From: Pseudidiomarina sp.
Lineage (GTDB): Bacteria; Pseudomonadota; Gammaproteobacteria; Enterobacterales; Alteromonadaceae
Direction of reading: 5' to 3'
Length of the DNA: 62,390 nucleotides
NCBI GenBank assembly: GCA_023260975.1
Contig: JALQTK010000007.1
Coordinates: 5,344-67,733, forward strand
Part shown: positions 55,331 to 62,390 of the stretch, in pieces
How positions within the stretch are numbered: position 1 is the stretch's first letter
Layout of the letters: each line of letters opens with the position of its first letter
Made by a program: the position numbers and the translations under genes
The notes under the pieces: model-generated
The model's input: only the letters and a program-made list of their open reading frames with translations
Told to the model about the DNA's origin: nothing
Databases searched by the model: none

Positions 55331-57181
55331 CTAGCTGCGATTAGCACTGATGTACTGCTCAACAAATTGTTCCAGTACATTGAGCGGTACCGGACCATTG
55401 GCCAGAACCACATCATGAAACTCGCGAATATCGAACGCCTCACCCAATTCCGCTTTGGCTTTCTCACGCAATTCAACAATCTTAATCATACCAATTTTGT
55501 AGGCAGTCGCTTGGCTTGGCATGACGATATGGCGTTCGACCATTTTCACCGCATCGGCCTCAGCGTTCGGCGTATTATTGACATAAAATGCAATGCCTTC
55601 TTCACGGGTCCATTGTTTTGCATGAATACCGGTATCAACCACTAAACGCACCGCACGCCAAAGTTCCATAGCAAGGCGACCAAAATCGGAATAGGGGTCT
55701 TGATAGAAACCAATTTCTTTTGGCACTAGCTCACTATATAAGCCCCAACCTTCGGTGTAGGCGGTGTAACGACCAAATTTACGAAAGGTTGGAATACCTT
55801 GCAGTTCCTGAGAAATAGCCCGCTGCATGTGGTGACCCGGAATACCCTCATGATAGGCCAAGGCTTCCATTTGGTAACTTGGCATCGACGCCATGTCATA
55901 CAAGTTGGCGTAATACACACCAGGGCGTGAGCCATCCATAGAAGGTTGCTGATAGAAAGCTTTACCGGCTGATTTCTCGCGGAAAGGTTCTACTGCCTTC
56001 ACCACTAAATCGGCTTTTGGCTTGGTGAGAAATAACTCATCAAGACGCGACTTCATGGTATCAATCAGCGCTGTTGCTTCGTCAAGATAACGCTGCCGAC
56101 CCTCAGCCGTATCGGGGTAGACAAAATCTTGGTTATTACGCATATACACAAAAAATTCTTGCAAGCTGCCGGTAAAACCAACTTTCTGCATGATAACTCG
56201 CATTTCATCATGAATGCGTGCCACTTCGTCCAAGCCGATTTGATGAATTTCTTCCGCTGTTAGGTCGGTGGTGGTGGTGCGTTGTAGCGCAATATTATAA
56301 AAACGTTCACCGTCAGGTAACTTCCAGGCACCATCGCGTTCATCAGCTTGCGCGGCAATTTCGGTAACGCTGGTAATCAAGCCTTCATAGGCTGGTTTTA
56401 CCGACTCTATTAAGGCCTGCTGGGCGGCTGCCATTAAGCTATCACGTTCACTGTTATCGATATCAAGCTTGGCAATTTTACCGCTAAAATCAGCCCATAA
56501 GGTACTTGGCTCACCATCATCAAACGGCGCTCCGGTAATAATATTTTGACTATCACTGAGTACATACGGGTAAACAAACTGCGGTGCCAAAATACCTTTT
56601 TCTGCACGCAGCGCAAGATTCTCTGCCAACTGCGCAAATAATTCAGGCAGGCCGTTCAGACGAGCAATATAAGCTTCGGCATCGGTTACATCACTAATAC
56701 GATGCTGGTTGATCAGTAACGCAGCAACACTGGAGTGCATGCCAAACATTTGATTGACCGGATAGTTGTGGTGGCGCCACTCAAAGTCAACAATTTCCTG
56801 CTCGAGTTGTTGCTTCATCAGTAACCAACTAATACGGGTTTGCGCATCAAGTTGAGCCGGGTCAATGGCCATCACCCGAGCCAGCTGTTGCTGCTGTAAT
56901 TCGAGCTCCTGCAAAGCACTTTGCTCGGAGATATCATCCCACTTATCTTGATCGTCTTTGATGCCCAAGAACGACTGATATATGGGGCTGCGCATGACAT
57001 TTTCCATGAAAATATCTTCAAACAGCTGATTGGCTTTGGCCGACTCACTCTGCTCAGCGGCGGTTATTTCTGCAGCCGTATTGGCAGCTGCAGCTGAGTT
57101 ACCCGCAGGCGGGGCGTCAGAGCAGCCAGCGATTGCCAAGGTCAGTGCAACCGCTAGCGTAATGCGCTTATAATCAACCAT
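55331..57181 (-). CDS. DUF885 lipoprotein, probable zinc metallopeptidase
   Basis: A 616-residue lipoprotein. The N terminus has a hydrophobic stretch and lipobox LAIAGC, so the mature protein should be lipidated at that Cys (residue 22). Then an Ala/Glu-rich linker and the DUF885 domain with the zincin-like HEGIPGHHMQ (HExxH-type motif) and downstream Glu-containing helix YTEGWGLYSE. Related proteins are peptidases of marine proteobacteria. The ATG 57181 has AGGAG seven bases upstream; the reading from 57256 has none. Followed by a strong terminator. Confidence 0.85.
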   Translation of the reverse strand: MVDYKRITLAVALTLAIAGCSDAPPAGNSAAAANTAAEITAAEQSESAKANQLFEDIFMENVMRSPIYQSFLGIKDDQDKWDDISEQSALQELELQQQQLARVMAIDPAQLDAQTRISWLLMKQQLEQEIVDFEWRHHNYPVNQMFGMHSSVAALLINQHRISDVTDAEAYIARLNGLPELFAQLAENLALRAEKGILAPQFVYPYVLSDSQNIITGAPFDDGEPSTLWADFSGKIAKLDIDNSERDSLMAAAQQALIESVKPAYEGLITSVTEIAAQADERDGAWKLPDGERFYNIALQRTTTTDLTAEEIHQIGLDEVARIHDEMRVIMQKVGFTGSLQEFFVYMRNNQDFVYPDTAEGRQRYLDEATALIDTMKSRLDELFLTKPKADLVVKAVEPFREKSAGKAFYQQPSMDGSRPGVYYANLYDMASMPSYQMEALAYHEGIPGHHMQRAISQELQGIPTFRKFGRYTAYTEGWGLYSELVPKEIGFYQDPYSDFGRLAMELWRAVRLVVDTGIHAKQWTREEGIAFYVNNTPNAEADAVKMVERHIVMPSQATAYKIGMIKIVELREKAKAELGEAFDIREFHDVVLANGPVPLNVLEQFVEQYISANRS

Positions 57182-57310
57182 GAGACATCTCCTGTTGTTG
57201 GTCTTTCGATATGGCTTGCACCGATAGTACCACTTCTCTATCGGCAACCAAACCACTGCTGCGATAGTGACATTTATGTCAATTTTAATTAACTAAGTTA
57301 GGACCTGATC

Positions 57311-58789
57311 ATGCCGGTAATTGAAACGTTCGCCCCAGCGCGAGCAGGCTACCAACGTGTTGGCCTGTTACTCGGGCCGGCTTTGTTTTTGCTGATGTTG
57401 TTGTTTGATCGCAGCCAAACCGTCATGGAACCTGCAGCATGGCGGGTTGCCGCCGTTGGTCTGTGGATGGCTGTGTGGTGGTCTACCGAGGCAGTAGCGG
57501 TGCCAGTCACAGCATTTTTACCCATGGTTATGTTTCCGTTTTTAGATGTGGCGACCATAACAGAAACCAGTCGTCATTATGCCAACCCGGTTATCTACTT
57601 ATTTCTCGGTGCTTTTATACTGGCCATAGCTATTGAACGATGGCAGCTGCACAAACGAATCGCATTGACCATTTTGTCAGTCACAGGGACCGATGGAAAA
57701 TTTTTGATCGGTGGGTTCATGATCGTTGCGGCACTGCTGTCGATGTGGATGACCAACACCTCAACCACCATGATGCTGATGCCGATTGCCTTGTCGGTGA
57801 CGACCTTAATTGCCGAAGAAAACGCCCAGTTAACCGAACAACAAATCAAGCAACTGCAGAAAGCCATGTTACTCGGTTTGGCTTATGCAGCCACCATTGG
57901 TGGCTTAGCCACACTCATAGGTACACCACCAAACGCATTATTAGCGGCATTTCTGATCGAAAACTATGACCTGCAGATCACCTTTGCAAGCTGGATGCTG
58001 GTTGGTGTGCCCGTGATGTTGCTGATGCTGCCGCTGGCATGGTATTCACTAACGCATGTCACATACCGCGTCGATATACCTGCTAACCCTGAAGTGAACC
58101 TGCACATTAAGCGCATGATGACTGATTTAGGGCCGATGACCAAAGCAGAAGCCAGAGTCGCTACAGTATTCTTCGCGGTAGTTTTGCTGTGGATACTGCG
58201 CACCCCATTATCAAGCTGGCTAGGCATCACCTTTTTAACCGATACCGGCATTGTCATGACTGCTGCGATATTGCTGTTCCTGTTGCCCAGTGGCTCGCAG
58301 CAACAAAACCAGTTGCTCATCTGGGAGAATGTACAAGGCCTGCCATGGGGAGTACTGATTTTGTTCGGCGGCGGTTTAAGCTTGGCTGCTGCGGTATCTG
58401 ATTCAGGTTTAGCGGCATGGTTGGGCAATAGTTTGCTACCGCTCGGCGCATTTGGGGTGATTGCCCTGGTACTAGCCGCAACTGGCTTGGTTATCTTCCT
58501 CACCGAACTGACCAGTAATGTCGCCACCGCGGCAACATTTTTGCCGGTAGTCGCTGCCATTGCGCTGGAATTAGGTGTATCACCATTACTGCTCTGTGTA
58601 CCGGTGACACTGGCAGCCAGCTGCGCATTTATGCTGCCGGTTGCCACACCACCAAACGCTATCGTGTTTGCGTCGGGCCAGTTAACAATTCCAGATATGG
58701 TAAAAGCTGGCTTAGTACTCAATATCATCGGTATGATACTACTCACCATCGTAGCTATCTGGTTGGCACCGTTGGTTTTTTTAAGCTAG
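57311..58789 (+). CDS. SLC13/DASS-family sodium:dicarboxylate symporter
   Basis: A 492-residue membrane carrier with about twelve helices. Signature patches of the divalent anion:Na+ symporter family are visible: WMTNTSTTMMLMPIA, the repeated (S/T)NT motifs, LGLAYAATIGGLATLIGTPPNALL and ELTSNVATAATFLPV, LPVATPPNAIVFASG. Such carriers import succinate, malate and other dicarboxylates with sodium. Substrate is inferred at family level only. Free-standing. Confidence 0.88.
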   Translation: MPVIETFAPARAGYQRVGLLLGPALFLLMLLFDRSQTVMEPAAWRVAAVGLWMAVWWSTEAVAVPVTAFLPMVMFPFLDVATITETSRHYANPVIYLFLGAFILAIAIERWQLHKRIALTILSVTGTDGKFLIGGFMIVAALLSMWMTNTSTTMMLMPIALSVTTLIAEENAQLTEQQIKQLQKAMLLGLAYAATIGGLATLIGTPPNALLAAFLIENYDLQITFASWMLVGVPVMLLMLPLAWYSLTHVTYRVDIPANPEVNLHIKRMMTDLGPMTKAEARVATVFFAVVLLWILRTPLSSWLGITFLTDTGIVMTAAILLFLLPSGSQQQNQLLIWENVQGLPWGVLILFGGGLSLAAAVSDSGLAAWLGNSLLPLGAFGVIALVLAATGLVIFLTELTSNVATAATFLPVVAAIALELGVSPLLLCVPVTLAASCAFMLPVATPPNAIVFASGQLTIPDMVKAGLVLNIIGMILLTIVAIWLAPLVFLS

Positions 58790-58867
58790 GCAGCTGATGG
58801 TAAATAGACTAATCTTCTGCTATATCTCAACTAATTTACAACCAGCTGCTTAACAGGGTCAGATTAA

Positions 58868-59518
58868 ATGCTAGCGACGATTTGGGATTGGATACAGCGG
58901 CTCTATCGAATCGTTGTGAATATCATTTACGCAGCAGTCGGCATTATCGTGCTGTTACTATTAGTGCGTTGGGGCATTAATTGGTTGATTGATCGGCAAT
59001 GGCAGGCACCCTTTGAAGCGGAGCTAGTAGCTGCCGGGTATGACTCGAATATTATCGGTCTAACCCGCTACAGCGTGCTAGAAAAAATCTATTTAAACGA
59101 CCCGAGTGAACCTGCCGATCCCAACATAAGAGCGGTGCCAATTCACTCCGATGATGCCATCATCAAACTCCCTGACGGCGAACGGTTAGTTTTCATTTCC
59201 GCCGCATTGCCGCATCTATTCGCCGATGTCACCAGATTCGCCCAAACAGTCAACTGCGTTCAAGCCAAGGCCCGCACTCGGCTGGAAAACGGCAGCTATA
59301 CCCCATATGAAGAGGTATTTTGGCTGACCTACACACATCCAGTGCAACGCGAGTCGCAGGACGCCTATGAGGAACGTATCGCTAAACTCGACGACAAAGA
59401 GCAAATCAACCGTGAACACCTGATGCATGTTATGAATAGTACCAGCGTGAACAGCAATTCTGCCCTAATTCAAGGCACCTGTGTGGCTGAACTTGATGGC
59501 TGGATCGAAGAGCTTTGA
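58868..59518 (+). CDS. Membrane-anchored protein of unknown function
   Basis: A 216-residue protein with one strong membrane helix (about residues 15-36) and a soluble, mainly charged remainder with two Cys residues and a sequence FIWLTYTHPVQRESQ-like region near residue 155. I do not recognise the family, and no neighbour suggests a role: it follows the SLC13 gene by 78 bases and converges on yicC. A single membrane pass with the soluble part on either side is all I can infer. Confidence 0.6.
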   Translation: MLATIWDWIQRLYRIVVNIIYAAVGIIVLLLLVRWGINWLIDRQWQAPFEAELVAAGYDSNIIGLTRYSVLEKIYLNDPSEPADPNIRAVPIHSDDAIIKLPDGERLVFISAALPHLFADVTRFAQTVNCVQAKARTRLENGSYTPYEEVFWLTYTHPVQRESQDAYEERIAKLDDKEQINREHLMHVMNSTSVNSNSALIQGTCVAELDGWIEEL

Positions 59519-59544
59519 GTACCGCGATTAACCCGAGGTCTACA

Positions 59545-60408
59545 TCATTCAATATTCTGGATCTGCTCCCGCATCTGCTCAATCAGCACTTTGAGCTCGA
59601 CCGCGGCTGCCGTGACATCGGCGCTGATGGACTTCGACGCCAAGGTGTTCGCTTCGCGGTTGAATTCTTGCATCATAAAGTCCAAACGGCGGCCACAGGC
59701 ACCGCCTTTACTGAGTATTTTGCGGGTTTCAGCAACGTGCGTATCGAGTCGATCGAGCTCTTCGGCGACATCGACACGTTGCGCTAACATCACAATCTCG
59801 GCCTCGACACGGCTCGGCTCCAGCTCTACTTTGGCGTCGGCTAAGCGACTCAGAATACGCTCGCGCTGCCATTGCAGAATTTCTGGCATGCGCGTACGCA
59901 CAAAAGCGGCTTGCTCCGCCACCCCAGCTAAACGCTCGCTAATCAGCTGCTGCAGCGCCGAACCCTCGCTGCCACGGTTACGAATAAATTCAGCCAGCGT
60001 GGTTTCAAAAGCAGCTAATACATCAGCCTGAATGGCATCGAGATCGTCTTCCTGCTGCGCCACTACACCTGGCCAACGCAATACGTCCAGCGGGTTTAAC
60101 TGTGAACTGACCGACTGCCCTGAAACCCAATTGGCGCTGGCAATAACACTTTTCGCCAGTTCCTCATTCAAACTCAAACTGGTTTGCCCGCCATTTTCAC
60201 TATGCAAGCGCAATGAACACTCTACTTTGCCGCGTTGCAATTGCGCCCGCAGCCGCTCACGCAGGTTATTCTCGAGACTACGAAATTGCTCCGGTAAACG
60301 AAAATAGGTTTCTAAATAACGTTGATTCACCGAGCGTATTTCCCACGCCGCAGTGCCCCATTGCGCTTTCAATTCGTGGCGAGCGTAGCCGGTCATGCTT
60401 TGCATCAT
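59545..60408 (-). CDS. yicC: YicC-family endoribonuclease / RNA-decay factor
   Basis: A 287-residue protein starting [10 protein letters not shown], the conserved YicC N terminus, with [58 protein letters not shown] and [11 protein letters not shown] at the C-terminal end (given by position). YicC family proteins are RNA-cutting or RNA-decay-promoting factors in enterobacteria. It is divergent from rph, as in many gammaproteobacteria. Confidence 0.93.
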   Translation of the reverse strand: MMQSMTGYARHELKAQWGTAAWEIRSVNQRYLETYFRLPEQFRSLENNLRERLRAQLQRGKVECSLRLHSENGGQTSLSLNEELAKSVIASANWVSGQSVSSQLNPLDVLRWPGVVAQQEDDLDAIQADVLAAFETTLAEFIRNRGSEGSALQQLISERLAGVAEQAAFVRTRMPEILQWQRERILSRLADAKVELEPSRVEAEIVMLAQRVDVAEELDRLDTHVAETRKILSKGGACGRRLDFMMQEFNREANTLASKSISADVTAAAVELKVLIEQMREQIQNIE

Positions 60409-60569
60409 GCTATAAACCTTATAGTGTTCAATTAAATTGGCGTCAGTTTACACTATTGCCCGCACCCATTCATAATTCTCAGGCCGCGCAGAAATTTGTC
60501 GACTGCTCTGGTATACTGCGGCGATACTCAAAAAGCTGCACTATGCAGCCCCCAGCAAAAGGAATCAGC

Positions 60570-61283
60570 ATGCGTCCAAGTGGCCGTACCGCCCAACAAA
60601 TTCGCCCAGTGACCATTACCCGCAACTTTACCCGTCATGCCGAAGGCTCGGTATTGATTGAGTTTGGTGACACCAAAGTGCTCTGTACCGCCAGCGTTGA
60701 TCGCGGCGTACCGCGCTTTTTAAAAGGCAGCGGTAAAGGCTGGGTGACCGCCGAATACGGTATGCTGCCGCGCTCTACCCATACCCGTAATGAGCGTGAG
60801 GCGTCGCGTGGCAAACAAGGTGGCCGTACCCTCGAAATTCAACGGCTGATTGGCCGCGCTTTGCGCACCTGCGTTGACCTCAGCGCGCTTGGTGAAAACA
60901 CCATCACCATTGACTGCGATGTATTACAAGCCGATGGCGGCACCCGCACTGCGTCTATTACCGGTGCCTGTGTTGCCTTAGTCGACGCGCTGAACTGGAT
61001 GCGCAAAGAAGGCTTAGTAAAAACCAACCCACTCAAAGGTTTAGTCGCGGCCATTTCGGTCGGTATCTACAACGGTAACGCAGTAGCCGACCTCGATTAT
61101 GCCGAAGATTCAAAGGCTGACACCGACATGAACGTAGTGATGACTGAAGCCGGAAAGTTTATTGAAATTCAAGGCACCGCAGAAGCAGAGCCGTTTGCGC
61201 TCGAAGAAATGAACGCCATGTTAGAGCTTGCGCGGCATGCTATTCGTGAGCTAATGGACTTGCAAAAAGCAGCACTTAACTAA
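60570..61283 (+). CDS. rph: RNase PH
   Basis: A 237-residue phosphorolytic 3'-5' exonuclease that trims tRNA 3' ends. Starts [20 protein letters not shown] and holds the phosphate-binding [29 protein letters not shown] and the catalytic-loop [20 protein letters not shown] (given by position). The start at 60570 has AAAAGGAAT upstream; an in-frame reading from 60213 and an ATG at 60543 are less supported. pyrE follows 29 bases downstream, as in E. coli. Confidence 0.96.
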   Translation: MRPSGRTAQQIRPVTITRNFTRHAEGSVLIEFGDTKVLCTASVDRGVPRFLKGSGKGWVTAEYGMLPRSTHTRNEREASRGKQGGRTLEIQRLIGRALRTCVDLSALGENTITIDCDVLQADGGTRTASITGACVALVDALNWMRKEGLVKTNPLKGLVAAISVGIYNGNAVADLDYAEDSKADTDMNVVMTEAGKFIEIQGTAEAEPFALEEMNAMLELARHAIRELMDLQKAALN

Positions 61284-61312
61284 TCAACAGAACGCATTGT
61301 ACGAGAAGCACC

Positions 61313-61963
61313 ATGAAAGACTATCAACGCGAGTTTATTCAGTTTGCCATTGACCGTGGGGTGTTGAAATTTGGTCAATTTACCCTTAAATCAGGCCGCA
61401 CCAGTCCGTATTTTTTTAATGCTGGATTGTTCAATAAGGGCGCTGATTTAGCCCGTTTAGGGCGCTTTTATGCAGCCGCCTTGGTCGATAGCGCGGTCGA
61501 CTTTGATGTCTTGTTCGGGCCAGCCTATAAAGGCATTCCAATTGCTACCGCCGCGGCTATTGCCTTGTATGACCACCACGGCCGCGATGTACCCTATTGC
61601 TTTAACCGCAAAGAAGCAAAAGCCCACGGGGAAGGCGGTAATTTAGTCGGCTCAGCGCTACAAGGTAAAGTCATGTTGGTCGATGACGTGATCACTGCGG
61701 GTACCGCTATTCGTGAATCGATGGCGATTGTGGCCGCCAATGGTGCCGAATTAGCAGGTGTACTGATTGCGCTCGACCGCCAAGAACGCGGCCAAGGTAG
61801 CTTAAGTGCCATTCAAGAAGTCGAACGCGATTTCGCTGCGAAGGTAATCAGTATCGTCAAACTAAACGACGTGATTGCCTTCTTGGCTGAAACCTCGGCG
61901 AGCCAATTAGCTGAACACCTCGACGCCGTTACCGCCTATCGCCAGCAATACGGTATTAGCTAG
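61313..61963 (+). CDS. pyrE: Orotate phosphoribosyltransferase
   Basis: A 216-residue enzyme that converts orotate and PRPP to OMP in pyrimidine synthesis. [19 protein letters not shown] near the start, [18 protein letters not shown] and the PRPP loop [17 protein letters not shown] are typical of the E. coli-type enzyme (213 residues). No strong hairpin and U-tract attenuator is visible between rph and pyrE as in E. coli; the 29-base gap is too short for it. Confidence 0.96.
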   Translation: MKDYQREFIQFAIDRGVLKFGQFTLKSGRTSPYFFNAGLFNKGADLARLGRFYAAALVDSAVDFDVLFGPAYKGIPIATAAAIALYDHHGRDVPYCFNRKEAKAHGEGGNLVGSALQGKVMLVDDVITAGTAIRESMAIVAANGAELAGVLIALDRQERGQGSLSAIQEVERDFAAKVISIVKLNDVIAFLAETSASQLAEHLDAVTAYRQQYGIS

Positions 61964-61966
61964 CCG

Positions 61967-62390
61967 CTACAAATTCTGCTGCGGCTCCCAGGCAATTCCC
62001 ATTCGTGCATTGAGTACTTGGCATTCACCACCGGCAATTTGCCGGGTGGTGGTGTCATCACCGACTAAGGTCAAACGGAACTGCTCATCCAATGCGGTAA
62101 CGCTGTCGCGCTCATTACACAGCAGTCGCAACGAATCAGCCAACCCACGATCACTCAAGAACCGTGTCGTCGGCGCTTCAGTAACTACCCGCCCACTGCT
62201 GGCAAGCGTTACATCGGCAATATCGCCATCGCTGAAACGTCCACGACTTCCTGCCATCAGGTAATGAAAACTCGAGGCCACGGCTTTGTCGGTTTGCACC
62301 GCTGACAGTGCAAAAAATACTCCGCCACGGCCAATGATTTCAAAAGCCCCAGTCTGGGTATTGACCAGCAATGCAGTTTTTTCATCAATG
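61967..62390 (-). CDS. Unknown protein, C-terminal part (cut by right edge)
   Basis: An open frame reaches the right edge (last visible codons read IDEKTALLVNTQTGAFE) and stops at 61967, three bases beyond the pyrE stop on the other strand. The visible 141 residues show alternating hydrophobic beta-like segments, two Cys (LRLLCNERD and GGECQVLN) and an Arg/Asp-rich middle. No motif I can name. It may be a secreted beta-rich protein, but the N terminus is missing, so I make no functional claim. Confidence 0.55.
   Translation of the reverse strand, partial: IDEKTALLVNTQTGAFEIIGRGGVFFALSAVQTDKAVASSFHYLMAGSRGRFSDGDIADVTLASSGRVVTEAPTTRFLSDRGLADSLRLLCNERDSVTALDEQFRLTLVGDDTTTRQIAGGECQVLNARMGIAWEPQQNL

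Noticed and set aside
60213-60569. Upstream extension of rph
   Set aside because: Overlaps yicC on the opposite strand and has no RNase PH similarity.
61284-61312. pyrE attenuator between rph and pyrE
   Set aside because: The 29-base gap shows no stem followed by a U tract.

Overview
The window is a dense chromosomal segment (about 50% GC by eye) of a free-living gammaproteobacterium. Gene order largely follows the E. coli chromosome: trxA / rhlB-gppA with rho nearby, ubiE-ubiJ-ubiB-tatABC-tatD, ubiD-fre, gmk-rpoZ-spoT with recG close, and yicC / rph-pyrE. The glutamine-rich proteins, two TonB-dependent receptors, secreted or lipoprotein peptidases, an SLC13 carrier, two photolyase-family proteins and a thiamine-scavenging operon suggest a marine Alteromonadales relative, perhaps Idiomarinaceae. 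That placement is inference. I see no rRNA, tRNA, CRISPR array, insertion sequence or prophage, and no gene-free stretch longer than about 220 bases.

Layout. 1-2.8 kb: recC start (cut by the edge), a phosphatase-like secreted protein, trhO, a Dps-family ferritin. 2.8-6.5 kb: a minus-strand operon behind a clear TPP riboswitch (TonB receptor, PnuC-type permease, small-molecule kinase), read as thiamine uptake and trapping. 6.5-10.5 kb: trxA, then rho-ubiD-fre with overlapping ends. 10.6-12.8 kb: rhlB and a short gppA. 12.8-21.5 kb: a long minus-strand series recG-ubiE-ubiJ-ubiB-tatA-tatB-tatC-unknown-tatD-hemB, joining ubiquinone synthesis, Tat export and haem synthesis. 21.6-28.3 kb: an RluA-type pseudouridine synthase, an M20 peptidase, an acyl-CoA ligase with a GNAT-nitrilase fusion, and a NhaC-family carrier with a possible MetJ site. 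28.3-31.8 kb: gmk-rpoZ-spoT-ridA. 31.9-38.2 kb: lemA with an M48 protease, an Old Yellow Enzyme, a CRY-DASH and a second photolyase-like protein.

38.2-41.6 kb: a methionine operon metX-hom-metY behind two met boxes and a promoter. 41.6-47.8 kb: secreted amidohydrolase, yajQ, a zinc-ribbon methyltransferase, a dGTPase-like HD protein, and a Fur-box-preceded siderophore-type receptor. 47.8-55.3 kb: transporters, two glutathione transferases, TspO, a radical-SAM-like protein that has lost its cluster cysteines, an EVE protein, an orphan HipB-like regulator, a small membrane protein/XRE regulator module with three evenly spaced palindromic operators, upp and a parvulin. 55.3-62.4 kb: a DUF885 lipoprotein, an SLC13 symporter, an unknown membrane-anchored protein, yicC, rph-pyrE and an unknown protein cut by the right edge.

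The most interesting points are the three-operator module at 52.6-53.4 kb, the cysteine-less radical-SAM-like protein at 51.2 kb, the riboswitch-controlled thiamine operon whose kinase carries an unusual active-site substitution, and the two putative MetJ-controlled transcription units.
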